From the NCBI GenBank assembly GCA_036365515.1, contig CM070876.1:122083810-122147809 (forward strand): a DNA stretch of 64,000 nt, in the 5' to 3' direction. The notes beneath the pieces are model-generated. The model did not search any database, had not been told where the DNA came from, and saw only the letters and a list, made by a program, of their open reading frames with translations. How positions within the stretch are numbered: position 1 is the stretch's first letter; every line of letters starts with the position of its first letter. The translations under genes and the position numbers were made by a program. Below, piece by piece: positions 1-11,807 of the stretch. This DNA is from Torymus aiolomorphi. Its lineage: Eukaryota > Arthropoda > Insecta > Hymenoptera > Torymidae.

Positions 1-2225
1 ACACTGTAGTTTAAATTCGTTGTAGATGAATATGATACCTATTCGTATGGAATAATATTGTCCAATAATTAATTCACTTACGTACATGGAATAAATTAAT
101 GTTATACAGTAAGAATACTGTAATATATTCCGAACATTCAGGATTTAGAGTTGTTAAATAATCGTCTTTGCTCATTGGTTGCCTAATTGTGTGATATTAA
201 TTTAGTACATAGAATATTACAATGAACTAAATGGTCACTATAAATATTCCATTCTATTATAAATATCTTTAAGATTGAAGATCACCTAACATTACCACTT
301 TTGGCACCTCCTTCTCGCAAGCACACGTATGCTGCATATTCTACATAAATAGCAAGTCAATAGATGCGATATAAAGTCGTGGTCATATTCCATACGTTGG
401 CGATTAATTGGAATTAATTATCTAGTCTAAGTAACCATTTTTTAAAAAGGTTGATTTGGTTTTCAACTAATTTAGGAACATTCTAAGCCAGATTATATAC
501 CTAGTGCGAATATTTTCTAATTAATTCTCACGGACATGTACAATTATGTGAGGAGGTCAGACTGTCAGTGCAAAGGACACCGCCTTTTCGCGACCACAAT
601 GATCGTGCATATTGTAGTTTAAATTTGTTGTATATAAATATGGTACCTATTCGTACTCAATATATTTGTCCATTAATTAATTCACTTACGTAGATTGAAT
701 AAATTGTTATTATTCAGTGACAATACCATAAAATATTCGGAACTTTCTGTTTTTAGTGTTGTTGAATAATCGTGTCTGCACATTGTTTCCATAATTGTGT
801 AATATTGAAATGGTGGATAGAACTGACAATGCTAAAAAAGTTATTTATTTAATTTATTATATTAACCATCTCGATACCATTCAGGAACACCTAAAATTGC
901 CGCTTCCTAACATCAACCTGTAGAACATTGGCAACACCTTTTCACGACCTTATATGTGCTGCATGGCCTACCATAAATGTGGAGTCGGTAGACGCGATTT
1001 CAAGTCGAGACCAATTCCTTATCTTCAATGTTAATTGTTATTCTTTACTTATACTAGAAGACCATTTATCATCACAATTTATTTTGTTTTCAACTAATTA
1101 AGGAAAATTCTACTCAAAAATAAATACCTAATTCGAATATTTTCTAATTAATATTCTCGGGTGAGTACACTTATATCAGGATCTTATTTTCACCGTCAGT
1201 AAAAACGACACCGCCTTTTTGCGACCACACTGATCCTGCATATTGTAGTTTATATTGCTTGTAGTTAAATATGATACCTAATCGTATTCAATAAAATTGA
1301 CCTGTAATTACTGCACTTACGTACATGGAATAAATTACTGTTGTTCAGTTAGAATACCGAAATATATACTGAATATTCAGTTTTTAGAGTTGTTGAATAA
1401 TCGTCTTTGCCCAATCAATGCATAATTGTGTGATATTAATTTAGTGGATAGAATATTACAATCAAAGAAGTGGTCACTATAAATATTCCATTATATTATA
1501 AATATCTTTATGATTGAAGATCACCTAACATTTCCGCTTTGTAGCATCCACACAAGTACCTGTACAAAATTGGCACTACCTTCTCGCAAACATATATGTG
1601 CTGCATAATCAACATAAATGGCAAGCCGGTAGACGCGATATAAAGTCATGGTCAAATTCCATACCTTGGCCATTAATTAGAATTAATTACCTACACTAGA
1701 TAACAATTTTTTAACTAGGTTTATTTGGTTTTTAACTAATTTAGAAACATTCTAAACAAGAATACGTAATCCGAATATTTTCTAATTAATTCTCACGGAC
1801 GTGTACAATTATGTTAGAAGGTTATTTCTACTGTCAGTGAAAAGGACACCGCCTTGTCGCGACCACACTGATCGCGAATATTGTCGTTTAAATTGGTTGT
1901 ACATAAATATGGTACCTATTCGTATCCAATAAAATTGTCCAATAATTAATTCACTTACGTACATGGAACAAAAAATTAATGTTATTCATTTAGAATACTG
2001 TAATATATTTGGAACATTCAGTTTTTAGAGTTGTTGAATAATCGTCTTTGATTATCTGTTGCATAATTGTGTGATATTAATTTTGTAAATTGAATATTAC
2101 AATGAAAGAAGTGGCCAGTATAAATATTCCATTATATTATAAATATCTTTAAGATTGAAGATCACCTAACATTACCCCTTTTGGCACATCCTCCTCGCAT
2201 CCATACGTGCGCTGCATATTCTACA
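1..2225 (+). repeat. Long-unit satellite block, forward orientation
   Basis: About three and a half tandem units of roughly 600-640 bp. Landmarks recur in the same order: a segment containing TTAATTCACTTACGTA, then GAATAATCGTCTTTG, then AAGATTGAAGATCACCTAAC, then a GC-richer stretch ACACCGCCTTTTCGCGACCAC at about 580, 1210 and 1850. Units differ by substitutions and small indels, and at least one divergent subfamily is visible at about 1000-1210. No coding potential is apparent. The block ends at an orientation switch near 2226. Confidence 0.9.
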
Positions 2226-4145
2226 TATGTATGGTTGACAGGAGTAGGTGCCAAAAGTGGTAATGTTAGTTGATCTTCAATCTTAAAGATATTTATAATA
2301 TAATGGAATATTTATACTGGCCACTTCTTTCATTGTAATATTCAATTTACAAAATTAATATCACACAATTATGCAACAGATAATCAAAGACGATTATTCA
2401 ACAACTCTAAAAACTGAATGTTCCTAATATATTGCAGTATTCTAACTGGATAACGTTAATTTATTCCATGTACGTAAGTGAATTAATTATTGGACAATTT
2501 TATTGAATACGATGTTTATGTACAACCAATTTAAACTACAATATGCGCAATCTGTGTGGTCGCGACAAGGCGGTGTCCTTTTCACTGACAGTAGTTATAA
2601 CCTTCTAACATAATTGTACACGTCCGTGAGAATTAATTAGAAAATCTTCGGATTAGATATATATTCTTGTTTAGAATGCTTCTAAATTATACAGGTACTT
2701 GTGTGGATGCTACAAAGCGGAAATGTTAGGTGATCTACAATCTTAAAGATATTTATAATATAATGGAATATTTATAGTGACCACTTCAAAGAAGATTAAT
2801 CAACAACTCTAAAACCTAATTTTCGGAATATATTACAGTATTCCAACTTAATAACATTAATTTATTCCATGTACGTAAGTGAATTAATTATTGGACAATT
2901 TTATTGAATACTAATAGGTATCATACTCATCTACAACGAATTTAAACTACAGTGTGCACAATCCGTGTAGTCGCGAAAAGGCGGTGTCCTTTTCACTGAC
3001 AGTGGAAATATCCTCCTCACGTAATTGTACATGTCCGTGAGAATTAATTTGAAAATATTCGCATTATTTATATATTCTGGCTTAGAATGTTCGTAAATTA
3101 GATGAAAACCAGATCAACCTTGTTGAAAAATGATTATCTGGAGTAGGTAATTAATTCCAATTAATGGCCAAGGTATGGAATATGACCACGACTTTATATC
3201 GCATCTACCGACTTGCCATTTATGTAGAATATGCAGCGCACGTATGGTTGCGAGGAGGAGGTGCAGAAAGTGGTTATGTTATGTGATCTTCAATCTTAAA
3301 GATATTTATAATATAATGAAATATTTATAGTGGCCATTTTGTCCATTGTAATATTCTATGCACTAAATTATTATCACACAATTATGCAACAATGGGCAAA
3401 AACGATTTTTCAACAACTCTAAGAACAGAATGTGCAGAATATATTACAGTATTCTAACTGAATAACATTAATTGATTCCATGTACGTAAGTTAATTAATT
3501 TAGTTAATTACAGGACAATTTCATTGAATACAAATAGGTATCATATTTATCTACAGACAATATAAACTACAATATGCACGATCTTTCTGGTCGCGAAAAG
3601 GCGGTGCCGGTTTTACTGACGGTGGAAATAAGCCCCTTACATAAGTGTACACGACCATGAGAATTAATTAGAAAATTTTCGGGGAAGGTATATATTCTTG
3701 AGAAGAATGTCCCTAAATTAGTTGAAAACCAAATAAACCTAGTTAAAAAATTGTTATCTAGTGTAGGTAATTAATTCCAATTAATGTCCAAGGTATGGAA
3801 TTTGACCATGACTTTATATCGTTTCTACCGACTTGCCATTTATATAGAATATGCAGCACACATAGGGTTGCGAGAAGGAGGTGCCAAAAGCGGAAATGTT
3901 ATGTGATCTTCAATCTTAAAGATATTTATAATATAATGGAATATTTATAGTGACAACTTCTTTCATTGTGTTATTCTATCCACTAAATTAATATCACACA
4001 ATTATGCAACCGAAGAGCAAAGACGATTATTCAACAACTCTAAGAACTGAATGTTCGGAATATATTACAGTATTCTAAATGAATAACATTAATTTATTCC
4101 ATATACGTAAGTGAATTAATTAATGGACAATTTTGTTGAATACAT
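2226..4145 (-). repeat. Long-unit satellite block, reverse orientation
   Basis: The same satellite family as 1-2225 but inverted. The reverse complements of the landmark segments appear in the opposite order (for example GTTAGTTGATCTTCAATCTT at about 2260, and GGTCGCGACAAGGCGGTGTCC at about 2560). The switch near 2226 makes a head-to-head palindrome. The block is interrupted at 4146-4149 by insertion of the DNA transposon. Confidence 0.88.
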
Positions 4146-4149
4146 ATAG

Positions 4150-4563
4150 GAGGTGTTACGCCTCAACTCTCCGAGCGCGGCGCGCGAGCGTCAAATCATG
4201 CTATTTTCAAGTCGTGTTTACGATATCAATATGAATTTCAAAAAATTATGTGATAAGCGTTTCCGACGTATTTTTTCCTCAGCTTTCCAATGGTGTAAGT
4301 GGTTTTTCCGAAATTTTCCATTTTCACCCTCAAAAAGTATAAAACATACTATATCTCGGAAAGTATATTTTTAATATTTTTTTTGATCATTTAGATCGAA
4401 AGCTGAGCATTTTTTACGTCGGAAAGGATTTTTTGCAAAATTTGCTCGAATGTTTTTCTTAGAGAAACAGAACGCGAAAGAGCAGACGCAGCGTCTCCTT
4501 CGTGCGCGGTATGCGGCGCGCTGTACAGCGCGTGGACTAGATGCATTTCGCTCTCTAGTAACC
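4150..4563 (+). repeat. Left terminal inverted repeat of DNA transposon
   Basis: Reads from the terminal hairpin GAGGTGTTACGCCTC through a GC-rich stretch, an AT-rich middle and a second GC-rich stretch, ending near TCTCTAGTAACC. It is the reverse complement of 11391-11803 with scattered substitutions and small indels. Short open frames here are by-products of the repeat and are mirrored at the other end, so no gene is called. Confidence 0.87.
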
Positions 4564-4860
4564 TTATTATTTTTATTTATCATTTTTAATTCTTTATGGA
4601 ATATCTTTTTGCACTTCGTATTTCACTTATATGCACTGTGACGTCCGAATGTCACTTAGGGTTTTTAGAATAGAATTAAATAATTAATTCCATGCTCCTT
4701 TTTTAGGCAAGACTTTCGCCCTATACCAGGGTTGGAGCCAATTAATAGGGAATAAACTTTTTCGGTCTTGCTCTGGCTTAATTTTAATTATCTTAATTTT
4801 ACTAGCGCTTATAGTTATTTGATTTAAAAGTCCAAAACGGTCAAAATATAAATAATCTAC
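4564..4860. other. Unassigned AT-rich interior of transposon
   Basis: No gene is visible. A short dyad GTGACGTCCGAATGTCAC lies just inside the left terminal repeat at about 4639. It resembles the sort of terminus seen on LTRs, but no second copy was found, so this is only noted. Confidence 0.4.
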
Positions 4861-5302
4861 CCCGAAGGCTAAAAAGCCCGGTATAACGACCCGAAAGCTA
4901 AAAAGCCCGGTAAATACGACCCGAAAGCATAAAGCCCGGTAAATACGACCCGAAAGCTTAAAAAGCCCGGTAAATACGACCCGAAAGCATAAAACCCGGT
5001 ATAACGACCCGAAAGCTAAAAAGCCCGGTAAATACGACCCGAAAGCATAAAGCCCGGTAAATACGACCCGAAAACTAAAAAGCCCGGTAAATACGACCCG
5101 AAAGCATAAAGCCCGGTAAATACGACCCGAAAGCTAAAAAGCCCGGTAAATACGACCCGAAAGCTTAAAAAGCCCGGTAAATACGACCCGAAAGCTTAAA
5201 AAGCCCGGTAAATACGACCCGAAAGCATAAAGCCCGGTATAACGACCCGAAAGTTTAAAAAAGCCCGGTAAATACGACCCGAAAGCTTTAAAAGCCCGGT
5301 AG
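4861..5302 (+). repeat. 30-31 bp minisatellite, about 15 copies
   Basis: Tandem units of the form CCCGAAAGCTAAAAAGCCC followed by GGTAAATACGA. They vary mainly in the length of the A run and in AAATAC versus ATAAC. Copies are very similar, which suggests recent expansion. The array lies inside the DNA transposon and is absent from the right half. Confidence 0.93.
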
Positions 5303-5458
5303 ATAAACTAAGATATTTATTTAAGACCGCGGTGTTCCCCTAAATCAAACCACTAATGGCACTATATAACAACTAAATACTGATTTTGTTGTGAATTTTC
5401 AATCTCTAATTTACTTCCTACGATTTATTGGGATACCTCAACCACAGATTTCGAATCA
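5303..5458. other. Short unique spacer
   Basis: Sequence between the minisatellite and the dyad-repeat cluster. No gene or structure was recognised. Confidence 0.4.
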
Positions 5459-6062
5459 ATTTAGGACATGTAATACTTAGACCATTGCTGATCTGTATTA
5501 CTTATGCCTCAACTCTGACGCTGTGTGAGTGGGGAGTTGCTCGGCATGTAGGACTGAGACCAGAGTCGATCCGTACTACTTATGCCCGTGCAATGAGGGA
5601 GCAAAAAAAGGAAAGGAAATTCACTCAATAGCAAGGTTAATGTAAATTTAAATAATTAAATTTAATTACTAATTCCCAACCCTTACTTTCACCGGCCTCC
5701 CTGATTTTATTCCCACAATTTAGTTGAATACTTCACCCATAGTTTATGTGTCAACTTAGGGCATGTAATACTTAGATCACTGCTGATCTGTATTACCTAT
5801 GCCTCAGCTCTGTCATTCTGCTGCGTGGGTGGCATACCAACGATCGCTTATGCCCAGTTTCGACATGTGATACTTAGACCAGAGTTGATCTGTAGTCACT
5901 TATGCCAGTGTTAGGACAGGCGTTCGTTGCGTCCAGCGCGCCTGCGATAACTTGTGCCACAATTCGGACACGTTACGCTTAGGCCAGAAGGACCGCCCGA
6001 TGGGAGTTGCTCGACATGTAGTACTTAGACCAGGGTTGATCTGTACTACTTATGCCAGTGCA
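5459..6062 (+). repeat. Five diverged dyad repeats (potential hairpins)
   Basis: A motif of about 55 bp recurs at about 5465, 5548, 5764, 5864 and 6016. It has the form CATGTAATACTTAGACC, a short loop, GATCTGTATTAC, then TTATGCC. The arms can pair: GTAATAC with GTATTAC in the first and third copies, and GTAGTAC with GTACTAC in the fifth. The paired bases change together between copies. Possible roles include transposase-binding subterminal repeats or a structured RNA; neither is proven. Confidence 0.7.
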
Positions 6063-6630
6063 ACGAGGAGGGGGAGAAGGGAGAAAAAAAGGTTACAAAA
6101 AATTGTTTTAGGTCTACACTTACTCTTTATTCAAAAGTTTGTAGTCGACCGAGATCTCGGACTGATCTGGCTTGTACACTGGAGAGCGGCTAGTTTTAAT
6201 GACAATGCTCCTCCCTCGAAAAACTGCGGTGTCGAATCGGGTCCTGTGGCTTGGATGTTTTGTCGAATCGGTGCTGATGCGTGCTGTGGGGGCTGTGATA
6301 TTTTTAGAGGCTCCTATGTTTTCTATGTTGAACGAGATGAAGAGTGCGGAAGGCGGGACCCAATGATGCGGGGGCGAGCTCCCCTCCAAGCGTCACAATT
6401 CCGTCTAGCGGGGAGAACCCTATGCTTAAACACAGAGAGCGGGCGCTCATCCCTTCTCTAGGGTGTTTTTCGGCGGCTCGTATCCTTCTTCAAGAGCGAG
6501 AGAGAACGCTATATTGTGCGATGAAGAAGGAAGATGAGAGAGAGAAAAGATATCCTTATCTCTCTCACTCTAAGCTTTTTGGAGAGTTTTTCTCGACAAA
6601 TTTGACATTTTACAAAACCATTAAAAGTTG
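6063..6630. other. GC-richer unassigned block
   Basis: A higher-GC stretch than its surroundings, with overlapping open frames on both strands (a 169-codon frame on the plus strand, 5952-6461, and an 89-codon frame on the minus strand, 6120-6389). Neither translation resembles a family I know, and they overlap each other, so no CDS is called. It may be a fragment of another element nested in the transposon. Confidence 0.35.
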
Positions 6631-8168
6631 AACTTTTATGAATTAACTATTGCATAGTTTCGTTAGGTATTACCTTGGAAGGGTATTACAATTTTGAACG
6701 GTGATTCTAGGGTAGATACAAGCAGAGTTATGGCTAAATTAAGAATTATTAAATATAATAATTAATTCTATAGAAGAATAACTAATATAAGTTGACAAAA
6801 ATACTAGGCGCTGCTAAAGATTGTAAGACTAACCAATTAAGCTTAATGTTGTACAAATGTTTCTAAAATTATTGTAAATATCGCTGTTATTTATTTATTC
6901 CATATATTTTACTTAAAATTAATGCATTGACATAAGAGATTTCATTCGTTGTTACTTAAAATATCGCTTCACATTATTTCCCATTGTAAAATCTTATAAT
7001 TTATATATTTATTTGCCACTTAATTGAATTGTTATTTCTTCAAGCCTCAAATATAAATTTTTGCAATTGAATGAGAAATGAGATTATTGTTAGGAATAAA
7101 TTATTAGGATTGTACAGAATAAACCTTTATAATCAGTAAAGTTTATATAAACAATTACACTTGAAAATTTCAAATTTGAATTTAATATTATATAAGAATA
7201 TAGAGAAAATTATTGCAGATGAGCTGCGTTATTAGAAATTAGAAATCTAAAATAGTTCAATAAATATAGATTTTTCAAGATTTAGAATTGGAAATAATAT
7301 TCTGTCGCGGCGCAAGGAAAATGAAAAGGTTTCCTTAAAAGGTTCGTTTTAGGGTCTGTAAATGCTACGCAGCGTCCTAGGGGGAGATAAGACTTTCCAG
7401 ATGTGCAAGGCTTAGGCGTGGGACCATGCTTTTCTAACGGTTTCTTTTTTCTTTGAATATCATACTCCTCACCCTAGCAACAATATTCTTAAATGCTAGA
7501 CGCAAGTTATAAAAGTATAAAATATTCCATTAACACATAGAAGAGGAATCGTAACTAAAACTATCGCAGGCGTGATATGCTTATTAATTCGTACCTGAAC
7601 TATTTGGAACATACTCTAGTAGAAAACTAACCATTTTTTTTTTTTATAGTTAAGCAGCTTAATAAATTTAAATATTTTGCACGAAAAACAATATAATTTA
7701 CGGAAGGTTTACTTGTTATTTAGCAAGTGGTAAATGCCATCATTTATTTATTTAGAACTGGTTATAAATCTAATAATCTTTATCGGGTTAACGTTTCTAC
7801 TAGAGTAGGTTAATATTTTTACAAGAAAGTAGTACGAATTCTTTTGCTATAGTTTATCTATCGCTTGGGATCGTAGCTATATTTCGGCGAGTACATTTTA
7901 CTTATTTTGAAAATAGTATTAGATCCCCATCAAAAGGAAAAGAAAGTTTTATAAGTCCGCTTAATAACACGGAAATACAATCATTAAGAAAAAGGAAACT
8001 ATAAGGTATGCGCTGCCGCGTCGTTTTATTACGGTTTGGGGAAAACCCCGAGTGGCGCGGGTCGTAGCCTACAACCCTTGATGCAGAGGTGTCAGTGTGG
8101 TGGTAGAGATTCAGGGCTATGATTGTGGTTCCCCAATAAGGAAAAATCGAGTTAAAAACTTTATATCT

Positions 8169-8192
8169 AATTTTTTTTTTTTTTTTTTTTTT
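8169..8192 (-). repeat. Poly-T run
   Basis: A run of about 24 T. It could be the reverse-strand poly-A tail of a small retroposon whose body would lie downstream on the plus strand, but no recognisable body or target duplication was found. Confidence 0.6.
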
Positions 8193-9043
8193 TTAACTCT
8201 GTGCAGAACATGTGTACGGTTTCGTTACACACGATTGACATTTTCATAGCTTATTTAGCAAAAAAAAAACCGCTGCCAATTCTTTGGCACTTAACTTCCT
8301 TAAACTAATTCATCGTTTCCTAATTAAAAATTGAAATTCTGAAAATACATTTTTCATAAAAAGGAATGCTAAAGAATTTCAATAATACTTTGAACCGATG
8401 CGTCTTATACCAGTTTCTTGCAAAATAGTATATTACGTACCTATTTTAAAAAAAGCTTTGACAGACCACCAAGTTTTAAAAAAAATTGAGATTAAAAAGA
8501 GACAAAAGAAGGGGCTAAAAATGGCACTATTAATACGTTTTGATATTTTAATTTACTACATTATATAAAAATATTAAAATGATAGTTCTCGAAAATAAAT
8601 GTATAATATATATTTATATAGATAATCACTTAAAATTGCAACACAATATTGCCACCAACAAGTGTAATAAGTAACAGTTAAAATTTCAAGTCGATAAATA
8701 AATTATTTTTTGAGATATTAATTTTTTAAATATAAAAAAGTTTTCATTAATAACAAATGACAGAATGAAGATATTTTAAATTTTAAATTTTAAAAAAAGA
8801 AAATGTAGGTAATTTGAATACCTTTTAAGAGAAGTATATTATTTTATGTAATAATTACTATAAGATACGAAAAATCAAAAAAACTAAAAATTCAAAATCG
8901 TTTTTTGGTTATAAAACAAAAGAAAATCAATAAAATCCCAAATCCATCAGGGTACTTTCCTTTTGCCGCAAGACGAAGCGAATAAGCTTTACCCGACGAA
9001 AATCGGTTGATTAGTTTCGGAGATATTAAGAGTTGAAATATAT

Positions 9044-9078
9044 ACACACACACACGCACACACACACATACATACATC
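9044..9078 (+). repeat. CA microsatellite
   Basis: An ACACAC run with one interruption, ending in CATACATACATCC. Confidence 0.85.
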
Positions 9079-9467
9079 CACGAAATCAAAAATCATCAAA
9101 ATCAAATAATATACACATATACCACCATAAAACATCTTTTTGAAGACTTTTTTCGAAAATTTTTTTCACCGTTACAAAGCTTCCTCTTTGAGGAAGCAAA
9201 AACATTACAATCAATTTGAAATAGCAGACGCAACGCTTCTCACTTACTTTTTACCCGATAGGTGGCTTGCGTATAGAAAATTTTTGCCCGAGAGTAATTT
9301 GTTGTATCCAATTATATAAGTCTGATGAATTTTCGATCTTTGTTATCCTTGAAATTGTTTAAGAATTTTAACGCTGTTTCCGTTATATTTGTGTTCTTCG
9401 TGTGTTTGCTGATTAAATCATAATTTATTTTTGGTTTATTTATTGCATTTATTTTCTCGCTACTGAA

Positions 9468-11351
9468 ATGGATCCAGCTTTGAAGCTGAAATGCATAAAT
9501 CCTTTTAATAAAATTAATCACTCTGTGCGTAAAAATTTGTCGAATTTTCCTTCAATATTTAGGAGTGCGTATCCCCTCGTACCAGAAAACGCGAAAATTT
9601 GTTCCAACTGTCAACGTCAACTTTATAAACATAAGTTAGATTTACCTTCATGCGATGCCAAAAAAGCTAAAATTGAATGTACTGATGAATATCATAAAGC
9701 AGGCGTGGCAGTTCTCAACCAATTAAAAAAAAAATTTTTAGAATCACCGGGTAAGGAAGATAAAATTCAGCTACTCACGCTTGCTCCTGATTTTTGATCT
9801 CGCAGAGACTTAATCAGAGAGTTCGGTTGTACTGAGTGGGAAGCTCGAGAAGCGAAAAAGTTAGTAATTGAAAGTGGAATTTTTTCAAAACCTGAAAAGA
9901 AAAGGGGCAAAATATTTCCAGTTGAAAGTGTAGATTCAGTTAGACGTTTTTATGAGAGGGACGATATTAGTCGTGTAATGCCCGGATTAAAAGATTATAT
10001 ATCTGTTAAGCAGGATAATGGTAAAAGAGAACATGTACAGAAAAGGTTACTACTTGGTAATTTACGTGAAATTTATTGTTTATTTAAAAAAGAGCATGAA
10101 TCTGTTAATATTGGCTTCACTAAATTTACTCAATTGAGGCCGCCGCATTGTGTTCTAGCGGGAAGCAGTGGTACGCATAATGTATGCGTATGTGTACACC
10201 ACGAAAATATCAAGCTGATGTTAAATGCTATTAATTTACAGAGTTTAACTGAAGGTACTCGACTATTTCTTAAAAACTACCACGATTGCATCCAAGCAAT
10301 CGTATGTAGTAATGCTAGTTCGAAATGTTACTTGGGAGACTGTTTAGATTGCCCCAATATGCCTGTATTACGGAAACATTTGCTTGAATGTTTTGAGAGA
10401 AATGATATTTTTCAAATACAGTATGAGTCATGGCTTCAGACAGATCGTTGCACAATAGTATCTACAACTGTAAATGTTTATGAATTCATAAACATACTGG
10501 GAGAAAAATTAATAAAATTTAAAACTCATGACTTCTTTGCGAGAGAACAATATCTTTTCTTAAGCGATTTGAAAAAAAACCTTCAAAAAGGAGAACTCCT
10601 TGTTTGTTGTGATTTTGCAGAAAACTATGCGTTTATAGTGCAAAATTCAACACAATCGTTCCACTGGAATAATAATCAAGCACCAGTTTTTACAACAGTG
10701 GTATATTATAACGAAAATCAAGATCTTAAACATATAAGCATTGCTATAATTTCTGATAATCTAAATCACGATACTGTTGCTGTTTATGAATATCAAAAAA
10801 TTATAATATCGTATTTAAAAAGTAATTTCATAGTCAAGAAAATTTATTACTTAACTGATGGAGCAGGTCAGCATTTTAAGAACTAGTCTACCTTCCAAAA
10901 TCTTCTGTTTCATCAAAAAGATTTTGGAGTTCCTGCTGAATGGCATTTTCATGCAACAGCGCACGGTAAAGGTGCGTGCGATGGTATAGGCGCAAATTTG
11001 AAAAGAGGGGCGAAAAGAGCAAGTCTTCAACTCTCTTCGAATAATCATATTTTAACACCAGAAGACCTTTACAACTGGGCTTTACGTAATTACAAAGAAA
11101 CTAAAGTTTTTTACAGCACTAAAGAGACCTATGAAAAAGCCGTTTTGAAACTAAAATCAAGGTTAAGTAAAATTAAATCTATACCGGGAACTTTACAGTA
11201 CCATGCCGTTATTCCAATGAATAAAACAACATTAATACTAAAAAAAACGTCAATGAGTTCAGAATATCAAATCTTCCCTAAAAAACCCGTAAAACAAAAC
11301 AAAATAAAATTATCTACTTTAAAAAAAAAGAATTATTACTATAAATACTAG
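9468..11351 (+). pseudogene. Transposase of the 7.65-kb DNA transposon, two in-frame stops
   Basis: A single 627-codon frame starting at ATG in good context (GAAATGG), interrupted only by TGA at 9795-9797 and TAG at 10884-10886. The frame is otherwise open across three segments with no frameshift, so inactivation looks recent. N-terminal CSNCQRQ (residues about 45-51) begins a Cys-rich, probably DNA-binding part; a segment reading LRPPHCVLAGSSGTHNVC (about 223-240) is Cys/His-rich. Candidate catalytic acids are Asp382 in CCDFAENY and Asp464 in YLTDGAGQ, followed by E491 or D505 in the AEWHF...HGKGACDG region. This order fits a DDE/D cut-and-paste transposase that would act on the 413-bp TIRs. 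The C-terminus is Lys-rich. Assignment to the Sola group is from general resemblance and is uncertain. Confidence 0.8.
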
Positions 11352-11390
11352 TTTATTGTTGCTATTATTAAGGAAATCAAAATTTTAAGT

Positions 11391-11803
11391 GGTTGTTAGT
11401 GAGCGAAATGCATCTAGTCCACGCGGTGTACAGCGCGCCGAAAACCGCGCGCGAAGGAGACGCTGCATCTGCTCTTTCGCGTTCTGTTTCTCTAAGAAAA
11501 CATTCGAGCAAATTCTGAAAAAAATTCTTTCCGACGTAAAAAATGCTCAGCTTTCGATCTAGGGGGTAAAAAAAAATATTAAAAATATACTTTTCGAGAT
11601 ATAGTATGTTTTATACTTGTTGGGGGGGAAAATGAAAAATTTCGGAAAAACCACATACGCCACTGGAAAGCTGAGGAAAAAATACGTCGGAAACGCTTAT
11701 CACATAATTTTTTGAAATGCATATTGATATCGTAAACACGACTTGAAAATAGCATGATTTGACGCTAGCGCGTCGCGCTGGGAGAGTTGAGGCGAAACGC
11801 CTC
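11391..11803 (-). repeat. Right terminal inverted repeat of DNA transposon
   Basis: Inverted copy of 4150-4563. It ends in the perfect hairpin GAGGCG-AAA-CGCCTC followed at once by the ATAG duplication. It begins 39 bp after the transposase stop codon. Confidence 0.87.
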
Positions 11804-11807
11804 ATAG

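Larger units (their letters stand above)
6631..9467. other. AT-rich non-coding interior of transposon
   Basis: About 2.8 kb with no convincing gene. It includes two GC-richer islands of unknown origin at about 7305-7440 and 8010-8150, a T run at about 8169-8192, and a CA-type microsatellite at about 9044-9078. The last 150 bp lead into the transposase start. Confidence 0.55.
4150..11803. mobile_element. 7.65-kb cut-and-paste DNA transposon with long TIRs (Sola-like, tentative)
   Basis: The element is bounded by inverted repeats of about 413 bp (4150-4563 and 11391-11803) and by the direct duplication ATAG (4146-4149 and 11804-11807), inside the satellite whose uninterrupted consensus reads CATATAGGTATC. 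Removing the element and one ATAG restores the satellite. It carries one transposase frame at the right (9468-11351) and about 4.9 kb of mostly non-coding, repeat-rich DNA at the left. The 4-bp duplication and the transposase's general look suggest the Sola group, but this family name is inference. Both outermost ends are small hairpins (GAGGCG-loop-CGCCTC at the right, one wobble at the left). Confidence 0.85.

Noticed and set aside
4153..4641. Three short open frames (73, 70 and 63 codons)
   Set aside because: They lie inside the terminal inverted repeat, overlap on both strands, and their mirror images at the right end are not conserved as frames.
4861..5302. CRISPR-like array
   Set aside because: Units are contiguous tandem repeats with no unique spacers, in a eukaryotic transposon.
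5952..6461. 169-codon frame on the plus strand
   Set aside because: It starts inside the dyad-repeat cluster, overlaps frames on the other strand, and shows no family motif.
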